Source: Thermoplasmata archaeon (GTDB lineage Archaea; Thermoplasmatota; Thermoplasmata; Thermoplasmatales; Thermoplasmataceae). From it: a stretch of 5,188 nucleotides of DNA. The DNA lies in assembly GCA_021806345.1 (NCBI GenBank), contig JAJZXP010000168.1:1-5188 (forward strand), given 5' to 3'. The translations under genes were made by a program, and so were the position numbers. Of this stretch, positions 1 through 5,188 are shown piece by piece (positions within the stretch are counted from its first letter, which is position 1; each line of letters starts with the position of its first letter). The notes under the pieces are model-generated. The model saw only the letters and a list, made by a program, of their open reading frames with translations. It was not told the origin of the DNA and made no database searches.

Positions 1-21
1 AATACCGTATTTACCTTAAAT

Positions 22-27
22 GGTGGA
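22..27 (+). promoter_or_regulatory. ribosome binding site of glutamate dehydrogenase gene
   Basis: The sequence GGTGGA lies just before the ATG at 31, with four bases between GGTGG and the start codon. It partly matches the archaeal 16S 3' end complement (GGAGGTGAT). The permease gene at the other end of the window has the same GGTGG-N4-ATG arrangement, which supports both start choices. Because the mRNA has a leader, the promoter of this gene should lie to the left of the window. Confidence 0.7.
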
Positions 28-30
28 ATT

Positions 31-1281
31 ATGACAGAAAATCTAGACCCGTTTGAAATAGCGGTGGAACAGCTTGGAAAAGCAGCAAAGATAATGAAAC
101 TGGATAAGCAGGCATTTGAGATATTGAAGTGTCCCCAACAGATACTTCAGGTAAGTCTTCCTGTAAGGATGGATAGCGGAGAAGTTAAAGTGTTCACAGG
201 ATTCAGAGTGCACTATAACTCTGCAAGAGGCCCCACAAAAGGCGGAATCAGATTCCACCCGGATGAGACCTTATCAACAGTAAAAGCTCTCTCTGCATGG
301 ATGACATGGAAAACAGCAGTCGTAGATATCCCACTCGGAGGAGCAAAGGGAGGAATTATATGCGATCCAAAATCCATGAGCCAGGGAGAACTTGAGAGAC
401 TCAGTAGAGCATATGTGAGAACAATTGGTGAATTCATAGGTCCAGAGGTGGATGTTCCTGCACCTGATGTCTACACAACACCACAAATAATGGCATGGAT
501 GATGGATGAATATGAGAATATAACAAGAAGATCATCACCGGGAGTTATAACAGGAAAACCACTGACACTTGGAGGTTCTCAGGGAAGAGGAGATGCAACA
601 GCAAAAGGAGGAATGTATGTCCTGAAAGTTGGGGCTAAGAAAAAGAATATAGATCTTTCCAAGGCAAGAGTTGCAATACAGGGATTTGGAAACGCGGGAC
701 AGTTCGCACTCAAGCTTGTAAAAGAACACTTTGGCTCAAAAGTTGTGGCAATATCTGATACAAAGGGAGGAATATTACTTGAGAGTGGAATCGACTATGA
801 TGCATTGCTGAAACATAAGCAGCAGCATGGAACAGTACAGGACTTCAAAGGTGCGAAGAACATCTCAAACGAGGATCTTCTTGAACTTGATGTGGATGTA
901 CTCATACCTGCAGCCATTGAGAACCAGTTAACAGGAAAGAACGCATCAAAAATAAAGGCAAAGATCGTGCTTGAGCTTGCAAACGGACCTACAACTCCTG
1001 AAGCCGATGTAATACTCCACAAGAACAACGTACTCGTTCTTCCGGACTTCCTTTCAAATGCAGGTGGAGTGACAGTATCTTATTTTGAGTGGGTTCAGAA
1101 CGTAGGCGGATACTATTGGACTGCGGAAGAGGTATATGAGAAGCTCGATAAGAAGATGACAGCCTCAGCTGAAGCTGTTCTTGAAACAGCAGAAAAATAC
1201 AAAACTGACCCGAGAATGGGTGCATATATCATAGCAGTTCAGAGAGTAGCTGACTCTATGAAAGCAAGAGGATGGTACTGA
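31..1281 (+). CDS. gdhA: glutamate dehydrogenase (NAD(P)+-dependent, hexameric archaeal type)
   Basis: This enzyme catalyses reversible oxidative deamination of glutamate to 2-oxoglutarate and ammonia in the cytoplasm, linking nitrogen and carbon metabolism. The 416-residue length is typical of archaeal hexameric enzymes. The N-terminal dimerisation and substrate domain spans about residues 30-160 and the Rossmann domain about 177-414. Family-conserved residues are all visible: K70 in PTKGG, K94 in MTWKTA, the catalytic lysine K106 in PLGGAKGG, the aspartate D146 in VPAPD, and S350 in [12 protein letters not shown]. The dinucleotide motif GFGNAG is at 218-223, and D243 ends the following strand. 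Whether NAD or NADP is used cannot be read with confidence. The ATG at 31 is supported by GGTGG four bases upstream and by a normal family N-terminus. No operon partner is visible: the next gene is a tRNA 52 bases downstream with its own TATA-like box. Confidence 0.98.
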   Translation: MTENLDPFEIAVEQLGKAAKIMKLDKQAFEILKCPQQILQVSLPVRMDSGEVKVFTGFRVHYNSARGPTKGGIRFHPDETLSTVKALSAWMTWKTAVVDIPLGGAKGGIICDPKSMSQGELERLSRAYVRTIGEFIGPEVDVPAPDVYTTPQIMAWMMDEYENITRRSSPGVITGKPLTLGGSQGRGDATAKGGMYVLKVGAKKKNIDLSKARVAIQGFGNAGQFALKLVKEHFGSKVVAISDTKGGILLESGIDYDALLKHKQQHGTVQDFKGAKNISNEDLLELDVDVLIPAAIENQLTGKNASKIKAKIVLELANGPTTPEADVILHKNNVLVLPDFLSNAGGVTVSYFEWVQNVGGYYWTAEEVYEKLDKKMTASAEAVLETAEKYKTDPRMGAYIIAVQRVADSMKARGWY

Positions 1282-1292
1282 ACCACCCTCCA

Positions 1293-1302
1293 TTTTTAAA
1301 AT
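1293..1302 (+). promoter_or_regulatory. TATA-like box of the tRNA-Gly gene
   Basis: TTTTTAAAAT sits in the 52-base gap between the gdhA stop and the tRNA, centred about 37 bases before the first tRNA base. Placing transcription start about 26 bases from the box centre gives a start near 1323 and a leader of roughly 11 bases, to be removed by RNase P. No convincing purine-rich BRE precedes it. The T5 run at its left end could also help end gdhA transcripts. Confidence 0.5.
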
Positions 1303-1333
1303 TTCCTGCTTTGGCTATGGGAATCTGTTTTAA

Positions 1334-1405
1334 GCGGGAATAGTGTAGTGGTTATCACAGGGGCTTCCCAAGCCCTTAACCCGGGTTCGAATCCCGGTTC
1401 CCGCA
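1334..1405 (+). tRNA. tRNA-Gly (anticodon CCC)
   Basis: The gene folds into a full cloverleaf. The 7-bp acceptor stem GCGGGAA/TTCCCGC (1334-1340 with 1398-1404) is perfect. The D arm uses GTG/CAC (1343-1345 with 1356-1358). The anticodon stem GGGGC/GCCCT (1360-1364 with 1372-1376) contains one G-U pair. The 7-base loop TTCCCAA gives anticodon CCC at 1367-1369. A 4-base variable loop is followed by a perfect T stem CCGGG/CCCGG (1381-1385 with 1393-1397) with loop TTCGAAT. The discriminator base is A1405. CCA is not encoded and must be added by nucleotidyltransferase. There is no intron. It reads GGG glycine codons only, so other tRNA-Gly genes must exist elsewhere. Confidence 0.98.
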
Positions 1406-1468
1406 TCTTCTTGAATAGTACAATGCGGACGAGAGACTCAAATCTGAGGGATTAGATGGATTGAATTC

Positions 1469-1483
1469 TTTTTCCTGATTTTT
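1469..1483 (+). terminator. possible T-run terminator after tRNA-Gly
   Basis: Two T5 runs (1469-1473 and 1479-1483) lie about 65 bases after the tRNA. Archaeal RNA polymerase often ends at U-rich stretches without a hairpin. The sequence directly after the tRNA (TCTTCTTG) has no long T-run, so this is the first good candidate. It rests on T content only. Confidence 0.35.
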
Positions 1484-1493
1484 GCGTAACATA

Positions 1494-1514
1494 GTAAAAT
1501 AGTTTATACTTTAC
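1494..1514 (+). repeat. imperfect palindrome, possible regulator site
   Basis: The arms GTAAAATA and TATACTTTAC pair at seven of eight positions around a centre at 1504 (outer arms GTAAA and TTTAC are exact; one A/C mismatch). It lies about 100 bases before the TATA box of the surface-protein gene and in the gap after the tRNA. It could be an operator or chance structure in AT-rich DNA. A TTTATA inside it could also be a weak promoter element. Confidence 0.25.
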
Positions 1515-1592
1515 GACTATTGCAGAAATTGAACGTGGCTATTTACAACACATTTTTAGTATCTCAATTTAAATACCCTAATTTTAAAATAT

Positions 1593-1608
1593 AAAAGTAT
1601 ATATAAAT
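1593..1608 (+). promoter_or_regulatory. BRE/TATA promoter for leaderless transcript of the surface-protein gene
   Basis: The purine-rich AAAAG (1593-1597) resembles a BRE and is followed at once by TATATATAAAT (1598-1608). The box centre near 1602 is about 26 bases before the ATG at 1628, the normal archaeal distance from TATA centre to transcription start. Transcription should therefore begin at or within a few bases of the ATG, giving a leaderless mRNA. The absence of any Shine-Dalgarno in GATCACCCATAC before the ATG agrees with this. Confidence 0.75.
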
Positions 1609-1627
1609 AAAATTTGATCACCCATAC

Positions 1628-2995
1628 ATGAAAAATATAATGAAAATAGTTATAGTTGTTATAGTAGCGGCTCTGGTGGTCTCTACCGGGTTACTTTATG
1701 CTACTGGATTCTTGAACTTGAATATTAAAACGAACACCCCAACATATTCCAGCAGTTCCCCGCAGTACAACTCCCCGAATGTTGTGAGTTCAAATCAGGT
1801 AAACAAATCTCTTGGTGGGAGCTGGAACCAAACATCTGGTTCAACTGCCACAGCAAGCAATGCTTCTGCAGGTATTGCTATAATTGAAGGTGCGGGAGGG
1901 AGCTATTTCTCATCATCTACTTCTGTTCCTTTGAACACATATATCATGCCAGGATACAACCAGATTGTTGGTAAAATGCCATTTATATCATTACAGGGTT
2001 CAAACGCACAATCACTTTCCGTAAATCCATCTCTAAGTGCGCCAACTTCAAACTCACCAGCACTCTCCGGAATAACATCACTTGAATTTGCGGTGTTCCA
2101 GCCGACCTCCGGTGTGGGAATAGCTACAGTGGGATACATTTCAGAGAGAAACGTGAGTGAAGTCAACCATATTTGGTCAATAATGAATGCAAGCGCAAAA
2201 AATTCGACTACAAGCAATGTTTCAATGGGAATGACATCTTCAGGAACACCATATATATATGGATTCTTTGAGTCAAATACCCTTAAAAGTCTGTCCTCAA
2301 CATTCAACGCAACTGGAATGTACGCCAATATAATGATCTCTGTCTATTCAAATTATCTTATAATGGTACTCCATCTTGCTAGTGTGAATGAAACTAAAAA
2401 TGCTGTTCTTACCCTTATGAACAGTGAGGTTGCAATCCTAAAGAATCCATCATCTGCACCATCTCATCCCATATTTATCACATCAGCCCAAATAAAGGGG
2501 CAGACTGGCGTAAATGAGGCGAATTTCCTTCAGGTTGATATCAACATACAGAATGCTTCAACAATTTTCAAAGAATTTGTGAACACTTCCAGTGCAACAA
2601 CTACTTCTTCCGAATCCGTCTACATGAGCGAAGCCATGTCAAACATATCTGCTATTGCATTTTCAGCCTACGGGGACAATCATGGAAATGGTACTTTGAT
2701 AGGGCTTTTGAAGTTCAACAACAATTTCAACACAACACTTTTCAATGGTCTTCTTGCACTTTCCTCCCATTATCACCAGTTTATAAATTCAACATACAAT
2801 GGATCAAGGTATATATTCGTCAGCGTGAACACCAGCACCTCCACCCCAACAGGCATGGAACACCTCAACATATCACTGATGTTCTTTGATTACAAATCAT
2901 ACATAGGACTGGTTGAAATCATAGACCAGAATGGAAAGCTTGTCAATCAGGCCGGAATGAAAGTTCTTCTTGGAGACGAGATTTCACTACTTTGA
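1628..2995 (+). CDS. sequon-rich secreted or membrane-anchored surface protein, family not recognised
   Basis: I do not recognise this 455-residue protein. Residues 1-5 carry two lysines and are followed by a hydrophobic segment (about 6-27), so it is exported by a signal peptide or held by an N-terminal anchor. Residues 34-80 form a Ser/Thr/Asn/Pro-rich stalk. The rest looks like an extracellular beta-rich domain with about 18 N-X-S/T sites (for example N59, N67, N78, N175, N187, N192, N197, N227, N254, N387, N391, N401, N414), suggesting heavy N-glycosylation. Two stretches (about 143-253 and 334-433) align as a diverged duplication. There is no C-terminal membrane helix, and the only cysteine-like feature is the absence of Cys. 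The first ATG is favoured over the one at residue 5 because it fits the leaderless promoter. Its stop codon lies inside the end of the convergent ATPase gene. A role as envelope protein or ligand-binding lipoprotein-like factor is only a guess. Confidence 0.87.
   Translation: MKNIMKIVIVVIVAALVVSTGLLYATGFLNLNIKTNTPTYSSSSPQYNSPNVVSSNQVNKSLGGSWNQTSGSTATASNASAGIAIIEGAGGSYFSSSTSVPLNTYIMPGYNQIVGKMPFISLQGSNAQSLSVNPSLSAPTSNSPALSGITSLEFAVFQPTSGVGIATVGYISERNVSEVNHIWSIMNASAKNSTTSNVSMGMTSSGTPYIYGFFESNTLKSLSSTFNATGMYANIMISVYSNYLIMVLHLASVNETKNAVLTLMNSEVAILKNPSSAPSHPIFITSAQIKGQTGVNEANFLQVDINIQNASTIFKEFVNTSSATTTSSESVYMSEAMSNISAIAFSAYGDNHGNGTLIGLLKFNNNFNTTLFNGLLALSSHYHQFINSTYNGSRYIFVSVNTSTSTPTGMEHLNISLMFFDYKSYIGLVEIIDQNGKLVNQAGMKVLLGDEISLL
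2054..2386 (+). repeat. diverged protein module, copy 1 (residues 143-253 of the surface protein)
   Basis: This stretch starts with SPALSGITSLEFAVF, continues through a beta-rich region with PYIYGFF (208-214), and ends near TGM-YANIMISVYSNYLIMV (229-247). Each of these blocks has a counterpart in the same order in copy 2. The similarity is visible in protein only, so the duplication is old. Confidence 0.5.
2627..2926 (+). repeat. diverged protein module, copy 2 (residues 334-433 of the surface protein)
   Basis: This stretch starts with SEAMSNISAIAFSAY, which aligns without gaps to SPALSGITSLEFAVF of copy 1 (S, A, S, I and F identical, most others conservative). It continues with SRYIFVSV (393-400) matching TPYIYGFF, and with TGM then LNISLMFFDYKSYIGLVEI (408 onward). 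The offset between copies shrinks from 191 to 186 to 179 residues, consistent with small deletions in copy 2. Confidence 0.5.
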
Positions 2996-3856
2996 TCCCA
3001 TTATTTTTTTATACTCGAGCTCAGCCCGGGTAATTTTTTCTATATTTTTTATTCTGATTCTTTTTTCTGAAATTATTCTGAAGAACTTGTTAAGTTTCTC
3101 TTCATTGTCTATCCATACTGCAATCTTTCCTTTGTCTGAATACTCAGTACTGAAATCCCCCATGATTTCAGGTTTGAAATTCTCGTCTGTGTGAAGTATG
3201 AAGTAATAACCCCCTCCTTCAAGTTCGAGGTCTTTTCTGATTTCACCTCCCACGAGAAAAATTATTCTGTCACAAATTTTGCCTATTATATCAAGATCAT
3301 GTGAAGTTATTATAATTAGTCTCTCCCTTTCATTTTTCAGTCTGTTTATTAAGTTCTCAAACATGTCGACCCCAACGGCATCCATATTATCAGTGGGCTC
3401 ATCCAGTATAATTATATCAGGGGAACCAGTCACAGCAAGCCCGATGGATAGTCGTTTTTTCTCTCCCGATGAAAGATCCCTTAAAGGAACATTTTTTTTA
3501 TGAAGCAACCCGAGAGATTTCAGATCTTCTTCAATTTCCTCCCCTATACACTTCTCCCCTTTTCTCAGTTTATGGGCGATTTCAAGCATTTCATAAGAAT
3601 TCACATAAGAATAGAGCCATGGGTTTTCAATCAGGGCCCCAATTTTCCGGGCACAATCTTTATGGTTCTCCACAATATTAATTCCATCCACTAAACTTGA
3701 TCCTTTGAAATCGTCAATGCAACCGGAAATGATTTTCAGGAGCGTTGATTTTCCGCTTCCGTTTGGTCCTACTATGCCGATTATAGAATTCTCCATGAAC
3801 AGATTGGGTATATTGATCACAACTGTGCCTCTGATAATCCTGCGTAAATCCTTCAC
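2987..3856 (-). CDS. ABC transporter ATP-binding protein, BcrA/NosF-like (ABC-2 exporter ATPase)
   Basis: This cytoplasmic ATPase drives the permease encoded just upstream. Numbered from the GTG at 3856 (289 residues), it shows Walker A GPNGSGKST at 30-38, a Q-loop region with glutamate (ALIENPWLY, E77), the signature LSSGE at 128-132, Walker B DIIILDEP at 147-154 with catalytic E153, D-loop DNMD, and the switch histidine H186 in TSHD. Residues about 210-289 form a C-terminal extension rich in charged residues, as in BcrA-type proteins. The usual A-loop aromatic before Walker A is not evident. The start is uncertain: the GTG has no nearby ribosome site, whereas GAGGTGA lies six bases before an in-frame ATA at 3871-3869. 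Starting there adds MSSIE, giving the usual (M)xxIEVKDL first strand and 294 residues. The gene is last in the operon, 11 bases after the permease stop from the GTG, and its 3' end overlaps the convergent gene by 9 bases. The substrate is unknown. Confidence 0.95.
   Translation of the reverse strand: MKDLRRIIRGTVVINIPNLFMENSIIGIVGPNGSGKSTLLKIISGCIDDFKGSSLVDGINIVENHKDCARKIGALIENPWLYSYVNSYEMLEIAHKLRKGEKCIGEEIEEDLKSLGLLHKKNVPLRDLSSGEKKRLSIGLAVTGSPDIIILDEPTDNMDAVGVDMFENLINRLKNERERLIIITSHDLDIIGKICDRIIFLVGGEIRKDLELEGGGYYFILHTDENFKPEIMGDFSTEYSDKGKIAVWIDNEEKLNKFFRIISEKRIRIKNIEKITRAELEYKKIMGSK
3004..3066 (+). terminator. T-run cluster, likely terminator of the surface-protein gene
   Basis: On the plus strand four T-runs follow the surface-gene stop: T7 at 3004-3010 and T6 at 3034-3039, 3045-3050 and 3061-3066. 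Such U-rich tracts end transcription in archaea. They lie inside the convergent ATPase gene, where they are read on the minus strand as lysine codons (for example the KK of EYKKIMGSK). Confidence 0.5.
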
Positions 3857-3867
3857 TTCAATTGAAC

Positions 3868-4719
3868 TTATGATATCTCACCTCTTCTCAGAAAAACGGA
3901 ATAGAGGATGAATGAAAAAACCACAGTATAACCAATCTGGATATAGATTGAAAGAAGTTCTGCGTTCAAGCTAATGCCTGAGAGTGAACCAGTATAGACC
4001 ATGAAGTAAGGGTCAACGTTCAGGAAGATCAGATAAGCCACCCTCTGGGCGTTGGTGATTATGAATCCGCCATCCAAAGAAGTCATTCCAGATATTATAA
4101 GTGAAACAATGTTGGTTATCAGGAGAAAAACCACTATAAATCCTACAGGACTGTAACTTCCCTTCTTTACAATGCTACTGAATGCCATGGCCCCTATGGT
4201 ATCTGTCAATATGATCAGAAGCACGACAAAAATATAATTTACAAAAGAAATGTTTGGTAAACTCTTGAAAATAATCAGGTAAACAATGAATTGTACTGCC
4301 ACGAAAAGGAAGACCGAGAGAATAGAAGCAATATAGCAGGACAGCACCTTCGAAAGCAAATATTCCTCCTTTGAAACGGGCATTGTCATGAAATGGTAAA
4401 TGTTTTTTGATTCTATATCCGAGGAAATAGAAGTTGAGCCAAAGAATGAAGCCGCAAGCACAGGAAGGTATATTGCTATGCTCCCCCATGCAAAATTGTA
4501 TATATCTTCCAGAATAGGAGTTGGGTAATGTACAATTTTTATAGAATTTGGAATGAACTCATTCACAATGGAACGAAGAAAGAATATTGACAGTGTGGCC
4601 ATGAGCAAACTTATGAACAGGAATAGAGAAAATATATACTTGAATGCGTTGGATTTCCTGTAATTCTTCAAGAAAAAAATAGCCATGCTCCTGATATTCC
4701 AAATTGTATTATAGCTCAT
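3868..4719 (-). CDS. ABC-2 type transporter permease
   Basis: This is the membrane subunit that pairs with the ATPase gene following it. From the ATG at 4719 it has 283 residues and about six hydrophobic helices (roughly 27-47, 80-98, 124-150, 159-181, 192-212 and 257-277), the usual ABC-2 layout. The family hallmark between helices 2 and 3 is clear at about 99-124: SSDIESKNIYHFMTMPVSK then EEYLLSK, the cytoplasmic element that contacts the ATPase (compare D-x-E-x-GT-x-x-x-L-x-x-P-x-x-R). A TTG three bases upstream is in frame but leaves only one base after the GGTGG ribosome site; the ATG leaves four, as in gdhA, so ATG is chosen. The upstream gene's TGA overlaps this ATG by one base, implying translational coupling. 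The stop TAA lies 11 bases before the downstream GTG. NosY/BcrB-like export is likely; the cargo is unknown. Confidence 0.94.
   Translation of the reverse strand: MSYNTIWNIRSMAIFFLKNYRKSNAFKYIFSLFLFISLLMATLSIFFLRSIVNEFIPNSIKIVHYPTPILEDIYNFAWGSIAIYLPVLAASFFGSTSISSDIESKNIYHFMTMPVSKEEYLLSKVLSCYIASILSVFLFVAVQFIVYLIIFKSLPNISFVNYIFVVLLIILTDTIGAMAFSSIVKKGSYSPVGFIVVFLLITNIVSLIISGMTSLDGGFIITNAQRVAYLIFLNVDPYFMVYTGSLSGISLNAELLSIYIQIGYTVVFSFILYSVFLRRGEIS
3878..3884 (-). promoter_or_regulatory. strong Shine-Dalgarno inside the permease end, for the ATPase gene
   Basis: Read on the minus strand this is GAGGTGA, seven bases that fully match the complement of the archaeal 16S 3' end. It overlaps the last codons of the permease. 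It is 6 bases before an ATA codon, 15 before an ATT and 21 before the GTG, all in the ATPase frame. Only the ATA spacing is optimal, so the site questions the GTG start. Confidence 0.7.
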
Positions 4720-5188
4720 CAAACCACCGAATCCATGAATAATTGAAAGTTAGCATAAAGGAATTCGTAAAGTGAATTTCCACTGTTGATAGTGAGTAGT
4801 ACCCCATTTTCTGGTAATGGCAGAATAGTAGCATTTGCCGGGAGTATGTATCCCAATATTATGAATGCATAAAAACTGTTGAATTTAGGGTTTAGATATA
4901 TGTGTAACTGGAGCGAGGTGTATGAAACGTTACCAGTAATGGAACAGACAAACTGGAAAGTTGAATGTAAGTATTCAAAGGATAAAATATTATCATTCAG
5001 AATTGGAAGCAATTCCAATGGATTAATAAATGTTCCATAGTAGCTTGAATTTAGAGATGCTTTGATTGCAACCAAACTTCCAAATATCATGATACTGGAT
5101 TCGGGATTGGCAACATATTGGGAACCGTTACTGGCAATGGATATATTCTGCCCGAACAGTTGCCCAAGAAAACTGAACCCGGTAAAAC
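4719..5188 (-). CDS. sequon-rich, probably extracytoplasmic protein of the ABC operon (5' end outside the window)
   Basis: This frame is open without a stop from the right edge to the TGA at 4721-4719, so 155 C-terminal residues are present and the start lies beyond 5188. The methionine codon at 5090 has no ribosome site before it and is most likely internal. I do not recognise a family. The visible part is rich in Ser, Asn, Leu, Ile and aromatic residues, with five N-X-S/T sites (NIS, NGS, NSS, NVS, NAT), few charges and one cysteine, which suggests an outside-facing domain. One moderately hydrophobic stretch (FYAFIILGYILPANATILPL) could be a core strand or a weak membrane segment. Its stop overlaps the permease start as TGATG, so the two are co-translated. 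By analogy with ABC systems such as NosDFY or GldAFG, it may be the outside partner of the transporter; this is inference. Confidence 0.82.
   Translation of the reverse strand, partial: FTGFSFLGQLFGQNISIASNGSQYVANPESSIMIFGSLVAIKASLNSSYYGTFINPLELLPILNDNILSFEYLHSTFQFVCSITGNVSYTSLQLHIYLNPKFNSFYAFIILGYILPANATILPLPENGVLLTINSGNSLYEFLYANFQLFMDSVV
4724..4728 (-). promoter_or_regulatory. ribosome binding site of the permease gene
   Basis: GGTGG on the minus strand lies four bases before the ATG at 4719, within the last codons of the upstream gene. It decides for the ATG over the in-frame TTG at 4722. Confidence 0.65.

Noticed and set aside
1386..1405. The tRNA-Gly 3' end as an integration (att) site bordering accessory DNA
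   Set aside because: I found no second copy of the tRNA 3' end and no integrase gene in the window, so there is no evidence for an inserted element.
1423..1455. A short open frame of ten codons just after the tRNA
   Set aside because: It is too short, has no ribosome site, and no promoter is placed for it.
1529..1594. A TTG-started frame of about 21 codons after the TTTATA element
   Set aside because: AT-rich composition makes such frames common. There is no ribosome site and the frame runs into the BRE/TATA region of the next gene.
1903..2328. A 141-codon open frame on the minus strand, antisense to the surface-protein gene
   Set aside because: It lies wholly inside a well supported gene, has no ribosome site or promoter before it, and shows no recognisable domain. 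It is best explained as a shadow frame.
2970..3194. A 74-codon plus-strand frame of Phe/Leu/Ile/Ser-rich sequence that could look like a membrane protein
   Set aside because: It is antisense to the Lys/Glu-rich C-terminus of the ATPase; its hydrophobic look comes from complementing those codons. Its start overlaps the end of the surface gene with no ribosome site.
4175..4489. A 104-codon minus-strand frame inside the permease gene
   Set aside because: It is in an alternative frame of a clear ABC-2 permease and has no start signals or domain of its own.

Overview
The window looks like a piece of an archaeal chromosome, probably from the Thermoplasmata (Thermoplasma, Ferroplasma or Cuniculiplasma type). 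The evidence is an archaeal-type short hexameric glutamate dehydrogenase, a tRNA gene without an encoded CCA, TATA-box promoters (one placed for a leaderless mRNA), GGTG-type ribosome binding sites, and secreted proteins full of N-X-S/T sequons. The order-level assignment is an inference from style and was not tested by a search.

Left part (1-1627): a complete glutamate dehydrogenase gene, then a 52-base gap holding a TATA-like box, then tRNA-Gly(CCC). After the tRNA comes a 222-base AT-rich intergenic region with T-runs, an imperfect palindrome, and a clear TATA box 26 bases before the next start codon.

Middle (1628-2995): a 455-residue exported or membrane-anchored protein with one N-terminal hydrophobic segment, a Ser/Thr/Asn-rich stalk and about 18 sequons. 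I do not recognise a family. Its ectodomain appears to contain two diverged copies of one module of about 100-110 residues.

Right part (2987-5188, minus strand): a tightly packed ABC-exporter operon. Transcription runs from the right edge leftward: the C-terminal part of a sequon-rich, probably extracytoplasmic protein (its start lies outside the window), then an ABC-2 type six-helix permease joined by a TGATG stop/start overlap, then a BcrA/NosF-like ATPase. Together these look like a small ABC-2 export or immunity-type transporter with an outside partner protein. The substrate cannot be told.

The ATPase and the surface-protein gene converge and overlap by 9 bases, so any terminator for the surface gene must lie inside the ATPase gene. 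The most interesting details are the ATPase start, where a strong Shine-Dalgarno points to an ATA codon fused to the permease stop as ATAA, the glutamate in its Q-loop, and the hidden duplication in the surface protein. I see no CRISPR array, insertion sequence or other mobile element.
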